NCBI GenBank assembly: GCA_030762895.1
Contig: CM061069.1
Coordinates: 21,343,630-21,407,629, forward strand
DNA length: 64,000 nt
DNA from: Sophora flavescens
Lineage: Eukaryota > Streptophyta > Magnoliopsida > Fabales > Fabaceae
Reading direction: 5' to 3'
Part shown: positions 34,114 through 45,542 of the stretch, one piece after another
Layout: each line of letters begins with the position of its first letter
How positions within the stretch are numbered: the first letter of the stretch is position 1
Notes under the pieces: model-generated
Told to the model about the DNA's origin: nothing
The model's database searches: none
The model's input: the letters and a program-made list of their open reading frames with translations, nothing else
Made by a program: the position numbers and the translations under genes

Positions 34114-35365
34114 TGATAAATTATTTTGAGTCACATTTTAGTATTATATACTTGGCCTATTTAATGTCTATATGTGTTTAATATTGGTGATTTGGCTGAG
34201 TTTTTCATTATTGGGTTTAATTGGGCTTGATTGCTAAACATTGTTAATTTTTGGATTTTTCACTCATCCTGACCTTGTTGTCTTACGCAGAGCATAACTA
34301 GAGCTACAAAAATCGAAATTGGGTGATCTTGGTGTCCCTAGAAATATAAGACGAAGATATACAATTTTTGATTTCACAAGGATTGTCAAATTCAGCCAAA
34401 TCAAGGCCAAACGGGGTCCCAAATTTTCTGATGCGGATCAGTTCGCAGTCCATGATATTCCCTCAATTAAATGGGCATAACTTACTCATCTTAAGCCCAA
34501 TTAAGGCATATGATACCTTGTTGGAAAGCTTATTCAGAGGGTCTTAATTTGGGATAGGGTTAGATTAGGATTAAGGAGTACAATTAGCAGTTTAGTGCCT
34601 CACAAGTCAGAGACAAAATTAGACAACTTTTACAATCATTGTTTTTGCAAGTTTTCGAATTCTCTTCCCTTCTCTTCTCCCTTTTTTTTTTTAGTTTTCT
34701 GCACTTTGTTGGATGTTTTGTTGTCAAATATTCTCCAATGGTGATGACTATGGAAGGCTAAACCTTTTATCAATCCTAGACATTCAAGTAATCTGGTTTG
34801 AATTCCGAGTTCCTTACTTTTAATTGTTTTTCAATTGCTTCTTCTCCTTTTCTCTTCTTTCAATTATGATTTTTGTGTTGTGAGTGTGATTATGCTTGAT
34901 CTATGTCTGATTAGATGTAGATTTAGTTTTCATGATTGAATTAGAATTAGGAATTAGGATTGATTAATCCAAAAATCTAATAGAGATTAGGGAACCGATT
35001 GGTAACCTAGGTTAATTGAATTTGTGCATAAATTAACATTATTAGGGATTGCGATTGTGACTCCAATTTTGTTGTTTAGTAGATTTCAAATTAACAGAGG
35101 AGGAGGGCAAACGAATTTATATCTTTTAGAACAATGACGAATTCTACCAAAGAACTTGATGTCTTGGATTGATGTTTATAATTAATTGAATTTATTTGTT
35201 TATTACAAACGGTTTTCTCCTTTAAAATTTTGAAAACCCCTTTTCTCTAACATTCTTGATTGGCTAATAATTTTAAAGATCCTCGTGAGACGATCAAGGT
35301 TGTTTTGCCTTATACTACAGTTTTTAATTATTATACTATTTTGACCTGTGTACGGCCACGGATCA
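34114..35365 (+). mobile_element. 3' LTR of element L
   Basis: 1252 bp, TG...CA, matching 19409-20671; it lacks about 10-15 bases near 35080 and has many substitutions. Confidence 0.92.
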
Positions 35366-35370
35366 ATAAG

Positions 35371-35577
35371 CACTAGAGATTTGGATTCAAGTTGTCCCTA
35401 TTATTGACTGCAAAGACTTTTAAATTGAGAGGTCTCTAAAATTGAGATGGGAAATCATCAACCAACATCCATGGTTCAGCTATAAACAGAAAATCTGGTT
35501 TTTGAGCTAAGCAAAGTTGCTTTAATACCAACCCGGTTGGGGGGGTTGCCAATACCCCTTGCATTCCAAAAAAGGAT
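35371..35577 (-). pseudogene. LINE ORF2 start (endonuclease N-terminus)
   Basis: Begins at an ATG close to the ORF1 stop and reads KILFWNARGIGNPPTRLVL, the conserved start of plant LINE endonucleases (WNxRG). A stop and TAG codons break it; one TAG is at a usual tryptophan position. It is cut by element L and resumes at 19403. Confidence 0.85.
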
Positions 35578-35582
35578 CTTCA

Positions 35583-37106
35583 TTAGGCAAGGTTATTCTT
35601 AAAACCTTCCCTAGAATGGGTGTTTTGAGTCACAGGCTTAGAGTTCTTCTTCTGCCTTTGTTTCATTTTCTTTTTTTGGGACTTTGACAAAGCTGCTTCA
35701 AAAGGAGCCCCCTCTTCATTACTTTGAATATCTGCAGAAGATAATTCATCTTCTTCCATTCTATCACACCAAAACTTGGAAACTATTCTCAAGTCTTTTT
35801 GCACTTGAGGACCAAAATCAGGTTGAGCAGAAACACTACCACTAGGAATAGCATTGCCAATAGCATTGCCAATATTAGAATCTGCCACAGCAGGTGATTC
35901 AGTTGGAGTCTCTGGAACAAAGTCATCTTTGTCTGGGAGATCAACTAAAGTTTCATCATAAATTGTTTCCATTGAGTCAGAATCTGAATTCTCCTCATTA
36001 TGCAAATCAACAACAAGATTTACAGTATGCACCCTATTCTGTTCGTCATTCTGTCTAGGAACTATATTGTCACCCGAAGTGATATTCACAATAGGACCAT
36101 CACCCGAAGTGCCATTCCCATCACCCGAAGTGCCATTCACAGCAGTACCATCATTAACAATAATATCCATATTAATATTAGCATTAACAGCTCTATGATT
36201 AGTCTGATCAGAATTATCCTTATCTTGGACAGAACTATCCTTCTCTTTGGCAGGATCAATATTGTTATTATCAACAATTTCCTTATCAGATTTTTTCTTT
36301 GGAACATACACTTGCACAACAGAAGGATTACCTTTTTTCAATGAAGATTGGTTCTTGGAGACTGGATGAGCATCCTTCTTGTTGCAGTTCTGAAGAGAAT
36401 GCTCGATGTTCTGGCAGAAATCACAGAAGCTAGGGATTTTTTCATAATCCACTGTCACATAGAATGAGAAGCTATCCTTTTCAACCATTATCTCAGTAGG
36501 CAGGCTCGAGGACAGATCAAGACCAATCAAGATTCTAACATAATGGCCATACATTCTTCTACGAGTCATGTCATCAATAGAGATAGGAGTTCCGATTCCA
36601 GAAGCTATCTCAAAAAGGATTCTAGGCCTCCAATATTCTTTGGGCAAGTCATGAAGTCTTATCCAATTTTGGGAATGCGTTTGCTTCTGACTCTTCGGAT
36701 TAAAACCAGGTGTCCATTGAGACAGCCTAAGCAACCCCGGTTTCAGATTCCAAGTCCCTATAGACCAAACACTTCGAAGATCTTCTTGGGTTGAGAAACC
36801 AAATTCGAAATACCCTTTGCCAAGGGAAGTCATGCACCATTGACCTATCGGCCTCCAAAGGGCTGTTAACTTATCACACAAGTCATTGTACTTCATAGGC
36901 TTATCTCCTTTAGACAACAGTAAACGGCCATGAAGGTTCATCTTGCGTGCATCGATGCCTTTATGGTACTCTTCCTCCGATATCTTGATGGACACAGCAT
37001 CACCTATCTTGCAAGGTTTAGGAAGTTGGGATAGAGAGACATCTAGAGAATTACTCGGTGCTTGAGCAAAGGATTTGCCTTGTGAGGGGAGGCCAGGAAG
37101 CCCCAA
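35583..37106 (-). CDS. LINE ORF1 (DUF4283 and zinc-knuckle protein)
   Basis: A 507-codon frame. Residues about 40-150 have the DUF4283 pattern of plant LINE ORF1/RNA-binding proteins (LHGRLLLSKGDKP, LWRPIGQWCMTSLGKGYFEF, NWIRLHDLPKEYWRPRIL). A CCHC knuckle C228-X2-C231-X4-H236-X4-C241 follows. The C-terminal half is low-complexity, Asn/Asp-rich, with repeated NGTSGDG, and ends in a basic KSQKKKMKQRQKKNSK segment. The protein would bind LINE RNA. The given start is a TTG; an upstream ATG lies in another frame, so the true start may have been lost by a frameshift. It ends close to ORF2, as in a bicistronic LINE. Confidence 0.88.
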   Translation of the reverse strand: MGLPGLPSQGKSFAQAPSNSLDVSLSQLPKPCKIGDAVSIKISEEEYHKGIDARKMNLHGRLLLSKGDKPMKYNDLCDKLTALWRPIGQWCMTSLGKGYFEFGFSTQEDLRSVWSIGTWNLKPGLLRLSQWTPGFNPKSQKQTHSQNWIRLHDLPKEYWRPRILFEIASGIGTPISIDDMTRRRMYGHYVRILIGLDLSSSLPTEIMVEKDSFSFYVTVDYEKIPSFCDFCQNIEHSLQNCNKKDAHPVSKNQSSLKKGNPSVVQVYVPKKKSDKEIVDNNNIDPAKEKDSSVQDKDNSDQTNHRAVNANINMDIIVNDGTAVNGTSGDGNGTSGDGPIVNITSGDNIVPRQNDEQNRVHTVNLVVDLHNEENSDSDSMETIYDETLVDLPDKDDFVPETPTESPAVADSNIGNAIGNAIPSGSVSAQPDFGPQVQKDLRIVSKFWCDRMEEDELSSADIQSNEEGAPFEAALSKSQKKKMKQRQKKNSKPVTQNTHSREGFKNNLA

Positions 37107-37155
37107 GGGTATATCGGTGGTGATGCGACAACCATAGAAACCATGCAGAAAACCC

Positions 37156-38030
37156 TAGGTGGGTGTACACGGGTCGAGTCGGCTTGGGTTCGACCAAACT
37201 CATTGCCTGAACCAATTAATTTTATACGGGTTAGGTGGGTCGGGTTTGTGTATTTTCCCCCAAACTCGACCAAAATCCGGTTGGGTCAATTGGGTCACAT
37301 GCTGATTGGAATTGTTAAACTAAAAAAAAAACATTTCAACCCAAAGCCCAAAACATAGCCCAAGTGCCCATTGTGTGCATCCAAAACCCTAGCATACTAA
37401 GCAGAGGAAGACGTGGTTGCTCATTGTGGTGGTTGTGTCGTCCATGTGTTGAAGCAACCATCAACCATCGTCCACCTCCAGGCTCCAGTTCCTCGAGAGA
37501 GTTGATGCCACCTTCATCCAACGTAAGGAAAGCATTGACGCCATCTGCACCAACCAACCCGAGGAGCTGAGAATGAATGAAGTTGTCGAAGCACTGATGG
37601 GCTGATGGCTCTTCTGTTGAAGCTCAATTCGGTGCTTGGAGGAGCAGGCTGCGATGGAGGAGGGAGGCCCTGCCTGGAGGAGGACACATGCAAGCGAGGT
37701 TGTGCGACAAAGGAGGATACGTGCATGGAGGAGGGTTGACATGTAAACTGATTTGAACTGAAGCATTGAAGTAGAAAGAGATGATATATAAGAGATGAGA
37801 TGGAGTGCTGAATTGATGAAGCATTGAAGCAGAGTGGCATACCTTAATTTTTTTTTATATAAAAAATGTACGGGTCGGGTGGTCGTGTCTTGGTTTTGAA
37901 ATCGACAACTTGTTACCCAAACCAAAGGAGCTTGGATTTACTCGGGTCGGATCGGGTTGATCCCGAACCCATTTACTTGGGTTGGGTTATCGAGTTCAAA
38001 GGTTGACCCGGACCCATTAACAAACCTAAT
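37156..38030. mobile_element. Possible hAT-like non-autonomous element with GGGTCGGGT repeats
   Basis: Both ends are rich in GGGTC/GGGTT and its complement (cgggtcgagtcggcttgggttcg on the left; gggttgacccggaccc on the right), a pattern of subterminal repeats in plant hAT-type elements. Possible ends are TAGGT at 37158 and ACCTA at 38025-38029, but no target duplication is evident. The middle (about 37380-37760) has higher GC and several overlapping frames without a domain, perhaps a captured gene piece. It abuts the 5' end of the LINE. Confidence 0.4.
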
Positions 38031-38138
38031 TATTTGAAAGTTAATTTTACTTAAAGACCTATTTAAAGTTTTGACCTTAAATAAGCCCAGCCTTTAGTTA
38101 TAATAATAATAATAATAGTAGTAGCAAACAGGTCAGTC

Positions 38139-38644
38139 CAGGGACGGAGCCGGACATGAATATTTGGGAGGACCAATTATAAAAGTTAAAGTCAGTCTAA
38201 CAAATATATACACATTAAATTTCATACACAATATTTATAATTATATGTTCCAAAACGTTAATTACATTATCAAAATACGAAACACCTCTCCTACATGTCA
38301 CGAAAATCACTTAATTAAATCCACTCTAAGCTTTTCAACAATTTTGTTTTCAATATATACTAGCTAAATGTCAGTCAAAAACTCATTTTTGATTGTGTTA
38401 CAAATAGTATAATCTTGACTATATTCACAACTAACAAAGATTACTACGTAGTAGTTGTAGAAACGAAAGTGTAAGAATAAGGATTACCATTCTATATATA
38501 TGATAATAAATTTTTTACTTTTGTATTTTTTATCAATCAATGACATAAAATTAATAATTTTAAACTATTGATATTGCCAAATAATGTAAAAAAAAACCAG
38601 GGAGGACCAAGGCCCTCTTAAGCACATACATGGTTCCGTTCCTG
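38139..38644. mobile_element. hAT-type MITE (506 bp)
   Basis: Left end CAGGGACGGAGCC, right end (inverted) CAGGAACGGAACC, flanked by ggtcagtc (38131-38138) and ggtcaatc (38645-38652), an 8-bp duplication with one mismatch. No coding capacity. The terminal sequence and 8-bp duplication fit hAT. Confidence 0.85.
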
Positions 38645-40147
38645 GGTCAATCTAAGCTTAAAATATTTTTTAAAAAAGAAATATGAAACCTAAATTTTTT
38701 AATTAAATAAACCTGAAAAGTCTTGACATAACTTTTAGTCATTAATTTTTGGACACCGACATATTCCATCCTTATTTTTAATTTTTGGTTTTTGCAAACA
38801 CATTTAACAAATCTTGAGTTTTCGAAATATATATCTTTTCTTTTCAATCATGTGGTAATCTTGTAATTTTATTTTTTTTTTTTTGACGGATGGTAATTTT
38901 GTCATTACCCAACAGTTTTTAGGCACAGCTTATATGAAGTCAATTTAAAATGTGGAAGGTGTTGAAAGCAACGCCATATAAAAAAGAGCTATCTTATTCT
39001 AACACAAAAATTGAAAAACATACCGGACAATATACGATACTATAATGTTATTGTCGTGCTGCTGTAATGTTTTTTTTTTTTTTACAAGTTTTGATTTTTT
39101 TTTAAAAATAAAAAATTATTTCTAAAAAACCATTAACCAGATATTTGTACCTGATTAATCAGATATTTGTACATATTTAACCAAAAAATCCATTAATCAG
39201 ATAATGAACTGAATTAACCAGATATTTGTACCTGATTAACCAGATATTTACACATATTTAACCAAAAAAACCAAAAATTTTATTTTTCAAAAAAACTAAA
39301 TATTTAAAAAAGAATTTAAAGTCAAAATTTGGAAGAAAAAAAAATAGTACTACAATAGCGGTACAATACAACAGCACCGTATGTGTATCGCAGTATGTTG
39401 TCTCAAAATGTATCAAAATATTATTTTTGATTAAAAAAATAAGAAACAAGAAAAAACGGGACGTGAAACACCAAATAGAACAATGCCCAACAGCCCAAGA
39501 AAGGGACAAAGTCCAAGGGCAGACAGAAAACAAAAAGAAGAAAAACCACTATCAATCCAATAAGAGACAAGCCAATTCCAAATAAATATTCTATTCTGCC
39601 AAAGCCTGCCAACCTAATTTCACCGTCCAACCAAACTAGGGGATAATATTGCCAACCCAACCTAAAATTCGATATTTTAAAATATTAAGAAAATGTTCAG
39701 AAAATATATCATAGCATTCCATTTCCATGAACTTTAACCGATTTGGTTCAATGCAAATTATATTATCTGAAGAAACAGTTCAATGTTCTATGTAAAGTAT
39801 TGCATTAGCAAAGATATTATAAATGGAGATTGAAGCTAACAGGAAGGGGACGGATGGACGGTGGGTTGAAAAGGTTTGGAAAAAGTACTGCAGATGATCG
39901 ATCATATGTTTATTTACTATTTGTGTATCAATCATAAACGTATTACATTATTACGACATATTACAATTTTATTTTTCATCAAACAAGAAAATTTTGCCAC
40001 TTGATTCATATCAGTTAATTAAGTTACAAGATATTAATTGTGAGTGCGCAGGTTTAACACAATTCTTTTTCCATTCTTTTCTTTTTTTTCTCTTGTAAAG
40101 TCTCCTATAAATCTTTCCTTGAACCATAAAAAGAAAATATATATCTT
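38645..40147. other. AT-rich intergenic DNA with an 81-bp duplication
   Basis: No supported gene. Positions 39131-39290 contain two copies, 81 bp apart, of a segment with 'accagatatttgtacctgat'. Long T and A runs occur at 38869, 39069 and 39100. Frames up to 91 codons on the minus strand (39258-39660) are hydrophobic by composition and have no domain. Confidence 0.7.
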
Positions 40148-40440
40148 AACATGAAGGACCTGCATTTCAACAAAGTTATTTTTGAGCTGGATTCCAAGTT
40201 GGTAGTAGATGGTATGCATGCTTCAAGTGTTGATTTAACCGAATTTGGATCGATTATTTCCCCTTATAAGGAGTTGATTTTTTCTTTTGGTCAAAACTCT
40301 CCTGTTGAGTTTTTTAGGAGACAAGTCAATATGGTTGCTCATAGTTAAACTAGGGTAGTTGTTTCTTATGTTAGTCTTCCCTTCTTTTCTGATATCCCTA
40401 CATATATGTATTGGTTCCTTGATTTGTAATGAAATGTAGT
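40148..40440 (+). pseudogene. RNase H fragment of a 5'-truncated LINE
   Basis: A 65-codon frame (40151-40348) reads VIFELDSKLVVDGMHASSV and later VEFFRRQVNMVAHS, the second half of a plant RVT_3-type RNase H domain (usual 'RxxNxxAHxLA'). A stop replaces the following alanine-leucine stretch and the next codons resemble a LINE tail (FFSDIPTYMYWFL). It is followed by 'aatgaaatgtagtagttt'. Probably a 5'-truncated LINE insertion; a decayed host RNase H-like gene is the alternative. Confidence 0.65.
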
Positions 40441-41325
40441 AGTTTTTTTTGTAATAAAAACAATAAATGAGTTTAATTTTGATAAGTTGTTATTATAAAT
40501 TTTTTGACATTATTAACCAATTACATATTATTATATGTATGTAATTATTATATAGTTAGATGCAGTATAATTTTTTTTTACTGGTATTTAAATTAAATCC
40601 AATAAGTATTCCCATTTTGACAAATCACTTTTCTGTAATTATCAAGCACTAAAAATTTAATTGTTACTCATACTTCTCGTGAAAAAGAAAGACATGTTAA
40701 CTTCTACGATTAACATTTGTTGAGAAAATAAGCTCGTTGAAACACTGGTTTTAATTAACAAGCATGAAATTTGATCGTGGACTTTGGGGGTGGTGAATAA
40801 CGTAACGCACCATTATATAGTATTAGTCATGAAATTAAGACACCACTAGCACCAAAGCCAACGAAAACGCATTAATGTCTCATAATTTGAATTGAGAGGC
40901 TGTAGATGGTCCAGTGTAATGGAGAATATATAAGATCAGGGGACCAAAGTTTGAATGGAAAATAGGATCAGAGAAACAAAAATTCTTGTGTGGCTGTAGA
41001 TGGGCCTGTACATCAAGGTGGCTTAGCATATGTTGTGGGACATTTTTTCACTTTAAGCACTTTCCCTAAACTTTTGAGTTCGTGGCATTGGTTCACAATG
41101 GATGAAGATATTGTGTCCCACTTTTCTGCCGCATTTCTTGTCCTCCACCAATAACAATTTGTCATTTAATAAAATAAAATAATAACACATTAACATTTAT
41201 GTATATTCTCATCATTTGATAGGTAAGAGACATCGAGATACTATTTTTTGAGACAGCACAACATCTTATTACGTGTAATCAAATTGTTCACAAGAACTAT
41301 ACTATATCTAAGGAATTATATATGA
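40441..41325. other. AT-rich DNA, nothing recognised
   Basis: No open frame, repeat family or RNA gene that I can support. Confidence 0.6.
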
Positions 41326-41334
41326 TTAAAATAA

Positions 41335-41509
41335 GGGTCTTGCTAACCAGTATCCTAAGGACATTAGTTAAGGAACCCAAAGATAAAAACATTTTATTGG
41401 AAAATGTAACTTTTAAGAGTTCAATAATTTGAATACACCATTTTCCTATATAATTTTTTTATATTTGAATCCTTAACCAATGTTGTTAGGATACTGGTTA
41501 GTATTTCTC
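41335..41509. mobile_element. Mutator-like MITE (175 bp)
   Basis: Ends GGGTCTTGCTAACCAGTATC and, inverted, GAGAAATACTAACCAGTATC, with inverted similarity over about 38 bp. Flanks ttaaaataa (41326-41334) and ttaaaacaa (41510-41518) form a 9-bp duplication with one mismatch, the length made by Mutator transposases. Confidence 0.85.
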
Positions 41510-41518
41510 TTAAAACAA

Positions 41519-42712
41519 AGATAAATGATGAAGTTTTAAGAGGTTGGATTTAATGACCAACCGGAGACATAATGATAATTAGCTAGTGGGATGGAAGATG
41601 GCAAATTGGCAATGCTCATCGGGAGGTCCACACTTCCACTTTGTTTTTCATCCAATGCGTTTGTGAAGGAATCCCAGAAATTATGCCTTCCCATTTCAAG
41701 ACAAATTCTCGCTATAAACATCATAGATCTATTGCTTACCAAAAAAAAAGTCATAGATCTATCAATGGATTCCGACCCATCAGCCAATTAAGGGTACATT
41801 CAAATAAACAACTTAATTCTGTGTTTAAAATCATATTTGAGTTTTTTTTAAAATAAAACAAAAATAACATATTTTCATAAGCTTCCTCTGATTAGCTTAC
41901 TAAGATAAATGTTGTAAAAAAAAACAAGCTTACTAAGATAAACAAAAAAAGATTTTATATAAAGATCATAAATTATTTTCATTAACTATTTGTATATATT
42001 TATTTTCATAAATCCAAATAAGTTCTTCCCACTCTTCAAAAAAAAAAAAAGTTCTTCCCAATACTCCCTAATTTAACTTCCATATGAAGATGAGAATTAC
42101 GTTATAGCTTAATACCTTTCACATCACTATGCCATAAAAGTATTTACAGATCGATTTCTTTTGAAATCCGAGATAAGAAGATATAACTTAATACCTTTCA
42201 ATATCTTCGAGGAATGGCGGTGTTTGAGAGAATGGGAATAGGGCTTATCTAACCATACATGTGAACGCATACCTTCTTTGTTGATGAGAATATAATAGGG
42301 CTGACTAACTTGAAAAGGGAGGTCAGTCAAAGGTTTTAGATTATGGAGTGAATCATCTTGTATATAGACCATTATTATTAAGTTGCAGGTTTGAGTCCCT
42401 CGTTAGTCTGCTTGGGTGGAGTAAATATAAATCATTTTATAAGTGCTCATAGAGCCCGAAGGTTTTCCTTACATTGGAATGAGGCACGATCCCTCGCCCT
42501 AAATTTATCTTATAAAAAAAATTAAATTGCAATTAGGATTGCATCATATTTACAACAATTGCGAACAATTATGAGAAAACACGCATGGCTGATACATCCG
42601 TAATTGCAATCACAATGTGATTTTGGAGACCTCTAAAATCAAAATTTGACGTGATCCCAATTACGATCGCAGATCTTAATTTAAAACTCATATTACGATT
42701 GTTAAACCGTTG
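41519..42712. other. AT-rich DNA, weak SINE-like box only
   Basis: No gene. At 42386-42405 'caggtttgagtccctcg' resembles a tRNA-type B box, but no A box lies at the right distance, so no SINE is called. 41590-41790 has overlapping 66-83 codon frames on both strands without a domain. Confidence 0.55.
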
Positions 42713-43543
42713 TATTAGAGATATAGTTAGTTAGAGATATGGTTAGTTAGTTGATAGTTAGTTGCTAGATCATTATTCTATATAAAAACTTAATCTCTTT
42801 GTAATCAAGTAACTCATTTTATCAATTTCATATTCATATTTTCTCTCAATTTCTATTATCCTCCATGGATGTCATATTTCCTAATATGGTATCACGGCGA
42901 TATCATCCTCCTTGAATTTTTATTTTCAGCTACGTACTCTTCTCTTTTTCCTTTTCTTTCTTTAATTTCCTATTCATTTTCTATCATTTTCTCTCCCTCC
43001 AAACACAATTCTTTTTCTTTTAGATGTGCAATTCAGATATAATAGATCTGTGCATTTATTTTGGCATTTTCCTCGGTTGTTAGCAATTTCGTTTTCCATG
43101 TGCTTTTGCATGTGCTTCATTTCTTGGCACTTCCTCTTTCCAGATCAATTTTTTTTTTCTTTCACATCTGATTCTTCATCTCTGCATTTTCTTTGGTTCA
43201 ACCACTCCACTTTCATCATTAACACAAGTCAAATTGATCCGTGAATCAAACCGAACACTTGGAGGCCTTTCTTGGTAGTCTTGTAAACTATTATGGGGCC
43301 ACTAATTGTTCCACTCCAATAGCGCATGGTTTCTGGAAAAAAAATGGGTAATTTCAAGGAAGTCGGACATAAAAGGGAGATGATCCAGTTGGGTGTTCCA
43401 ATTGTTGGTGCACCTCAAGATGGGAAAGTATGACTTGAGTCTCCAAATTAGATAAGATGCATTCTCTTTTCTTCTCTCAAAGCTTATTCAACCATTTTTT
43501 TTCTTTTTCTCTTTTCTTCTCTTCTTCTCTCCCTATCTTTTCT

Positions 43544-43545
<2 letters not shown>

Positions 43546-43601
<56 letters not shown>
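43546..43601. repeat. (TA)n microsatellite
   Basis: About 56 bp of uninterrupted TA, inside the small copia-like element. Confidence 0.95.
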
Positions 43602-43606
<5 letters not shown>

Positions 43607-43816
43607 AATGACGTAGGAGTTCTTTGATATATGGAGAGAACTCTTCTCCAAAAAAAAAAATGGCTATGCTGGCCCTTCTAATTGCATCAGTGCGGTCTAT
43701 GAGGAGTTCGAAAGAAACTTAGAAGCTCCCAGCTAGAAGAAAGAATATGACGGGGGGTGAGGAATTACCAACACCAAGTATTTCAAAGAAAAATTCATGA
43801 GGCATAGTCCAATTTA

Positions 43817-43918
43817 GAGCGACTTTTGACTGATGTTAATTTCAGCGGGTCGACTCATTTCATATTGGAGCGATTTCCAACTGATGTTAATTCCAATGGA
43901 TCGATTCATTTCATATAC
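43817..43918. repeat. 51-bp tandem duplication
   Basis: Two adjacent units starting GAGCGA (43817 and 43868), sharing 'actgatgttaattcca' and 'tcgattcatttcata' with about 80% identity. Confidence 0.85.
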
Positions 43919-44381
43919 ACATTAATTTTTGCCAATGTTCATTCTGGCAAGATTCATATATTTTTTTGGGACGAGAGTCGTGGAGACGACAGAAGTGGAC
44001 CGAAGAGGGCAAATGAAGGTCCAAGACTTCTCGGATTCACAAACTTCGGCCGTTACCTAGACCATTGATTAGATTATTTTTTTTCATTAGTTGATGTAAT
44101 ATGAGTTATACTTTTGTAATTTTCATTAATTGTTCTTTCTTTTTCTTGCATTATGTTGTACATCCCAAGCTGGATTTGTTAATCCGCACTTCCAGTTTGC
44201 GGGGGGCTATTAGAGATATAGTTAGTTAGAGATATGGTTAGTTAGTTGATAGTTAGTTGCTAGATCATTAGTCTATATAAAAGCTTAATCTCTTTATAAT
44301 CAAGTAACTCATTCTATCAATTTCATATTCATATTTTCTCTCAATTTCTATTATCCTTCGTGGATGTCATATTTCCTAATC

Positions 44382-45016
44382 TGTAATAATTGTATCCTAG
44401 TGCAATTGTGACATGAAAAATTGCATCAAGGATGTGGTATGTCCGCGTTGAAACGGTGATGCCACCGTAAGAGGTCATAACATGTTTGTTAAAATTGATG
44501 CAAATTTTCTGTAAAAGTCTAGAACCTTGTAGCAAAATCTAGTGTTGAGAATGTCCTAGAATTCCATTTCTAGAAGGTTCTACACCTATGTAGCATAAAC
44601 CAAGTGATGGTAACTGTCTAGAATGTTCTAGCATTTAGCAAAATTAAACATGTAACTATAAGTTGTAAAAGAACTATGATGAGTTCTCTAGAAATTTCTA
44701 ACCACCTCATCATTAGGGGTGATCTAGATCTATGCCTATAAATGGCATTCATTTGTAAGTATGAGAGGAATTTGAAACGAAAGTTTCTTATGTTTATTCC
44801 TCTCAAACCTCCTCCATCTACCAAATTATATTCATTTACCACTTGATTACTATTATCACTTTTACTATAACTATAATTTCCAACAACGTTTTAAAATCCA
44901 ATATGTACAACAACAAAAAAATTCACACTACCACTGCTACAATTCACATCACAATTACCACAATCATGTTCACCATCAGGATTGCAATCACAGTTTAAAT
45001 CTATAGGAGCCACTAA
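44382..45016. other. AT-rich DNA, nothing recognised
   Basis: Repeated 'ctagaa' and 'tctagaa' phrases (44517-44700), but no supported gene or element. Confidence 0.55.
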
Positions 45017-45542
45017 TTCACAAGCTTTCTGCATCCACCAGGGTGTGACATGATTATGGGGGACCTTTTAGAACACATTTGATAGTGGCGGACCACTTCT
45101 AATATATATGAGTGATCACAAAGCATGAAACATGTGGTCATGGAGGATGCTTCATGCCTATGATTGTTTCTCAAAGTCAAAGACTGAAAGATCTCAATCT
45201 CAAGCATGCGATCATACGATCCCAGACTCTAGCAGAAAATCTTAGAAATAAACCTGTGATTTTAACAATCTTGAACATAACTGAATTTACAATTATAACC
45301 ACAATTGTAATTTAAAATCGTGACAGGTCACAAAGTTTCACAAGCTTTCTACATCCACTAGGATGGGACATGATTGGCTATGGAGAAGTTTGAGAACACA
45401 TTTGATAAAGTGGCAGACCACTCATAATACGAGTGATCACAAAGCATGAAATATATGGTTATGGATGGTGCTTCATGTCTATGACTATGACCAATAGTCT
45501 CTCAAAGTCAAAGACTTAGATCTCAATCTCAAGCATGCATGC
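45017..45542. repeat. Duplicated segment of about 200 bp
   Basis: 45017-45212 ('ttcacaagctttctgcatcc' through 'atctcaatctcaagcatgc') is repeated at 45336-45542 with about 80-85% identity, both direct, about 320 bp apart. The copies share 'gagtgatcacaaagcatgaa'. The 64-67 codon frames over them are not supported as genes. Confidence 0.85.

Larger units (their letters stand above)
19409..35365 (+). mobile_element. Non-autonomous Athila-like LTR element L with two nested insertions
   Basis: Two LTRs (19409-20671, 1263 bp; 34114-35365, 1252 bp) in plus orientation are flanked by ataag (19404-19408 and 35366-35370). A tRNA-Asp-type primer site and a polypurine tract adjoin them. Without the SIRE copy and the palindromic LTR insert, the internal region is only about 2.9 kb and has no gag, protease, RT or integrase motif, just one unidentified open region. 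It is best described as a large non-autonomous Athila-type derivative. The first 240 bases of its LTRs differ at about 16 sites, more than the SIRE LTRs nested inside it, which agrees with the order of insertion. Confidence 0.9.
5440..37155 (-). mobile_element. L1-like LINE, split by three nested LTR insertions
   Basis: One non-LTR retrotransposon on the minus strand hosts almost 27 kb of later insertions. Its own sequence is 5440-5736, 7018-8560, 18697-19408 and 35371-37155, about 4.3 kb. Reading minus: ORF1 (DUF4283 plus CCHC knuckle), endonuclease start, endonuclease remainder, zf-RVT and RNase H, C-terminal tail, 3' UTR and a short A-tail (T-run at 5440-5447). Each insertion is flanked by a 5-bp duplication, and the LINE reading frame joins across it. 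The reverse transcriptase core is absent, so this copy cannot move by itself. The 5' limit near 37155 is approximate and no LINE target duplication was found. Confidence 0.85.
42713..44381 (+). mobile_element. Small non-autonomous copia-like LTR element
   Basis: Two nearly identical 174-bp direct repeats (42713-42886 and 44208-44381) bound a 1.3-kb interior. The first is followed directly by TGGTATCACGGC (42887-42898), close to the tRNA-Met primer site; the second is preceded by TTTGCGGGGGGC, a polypurine tract. The LTR carries 'ctatataaaa' as a TATA box. LTR ends are TATTAG...CTAATA rather than TG...CA. The interior holds no gag or pol; an 80-codon frame at 43826-44068 arises from a 51-bp duplication. 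It fits a TRIM/LARD-like derivative. No clear target duplication. Confidence 0.8.

Noticed and set aside
41590..41800. Host gene exon on either strand
   Set aside because: Frames of 66-83 codons with no recognisable domain or splice context; cannot be supported from sequence alone.
42380..42512. tRNA-derived SINE or tRNA gene
   Set aside because: A B-box-like word is present, but no A box at the right spacing, no cloverleaf, and no target duplication.
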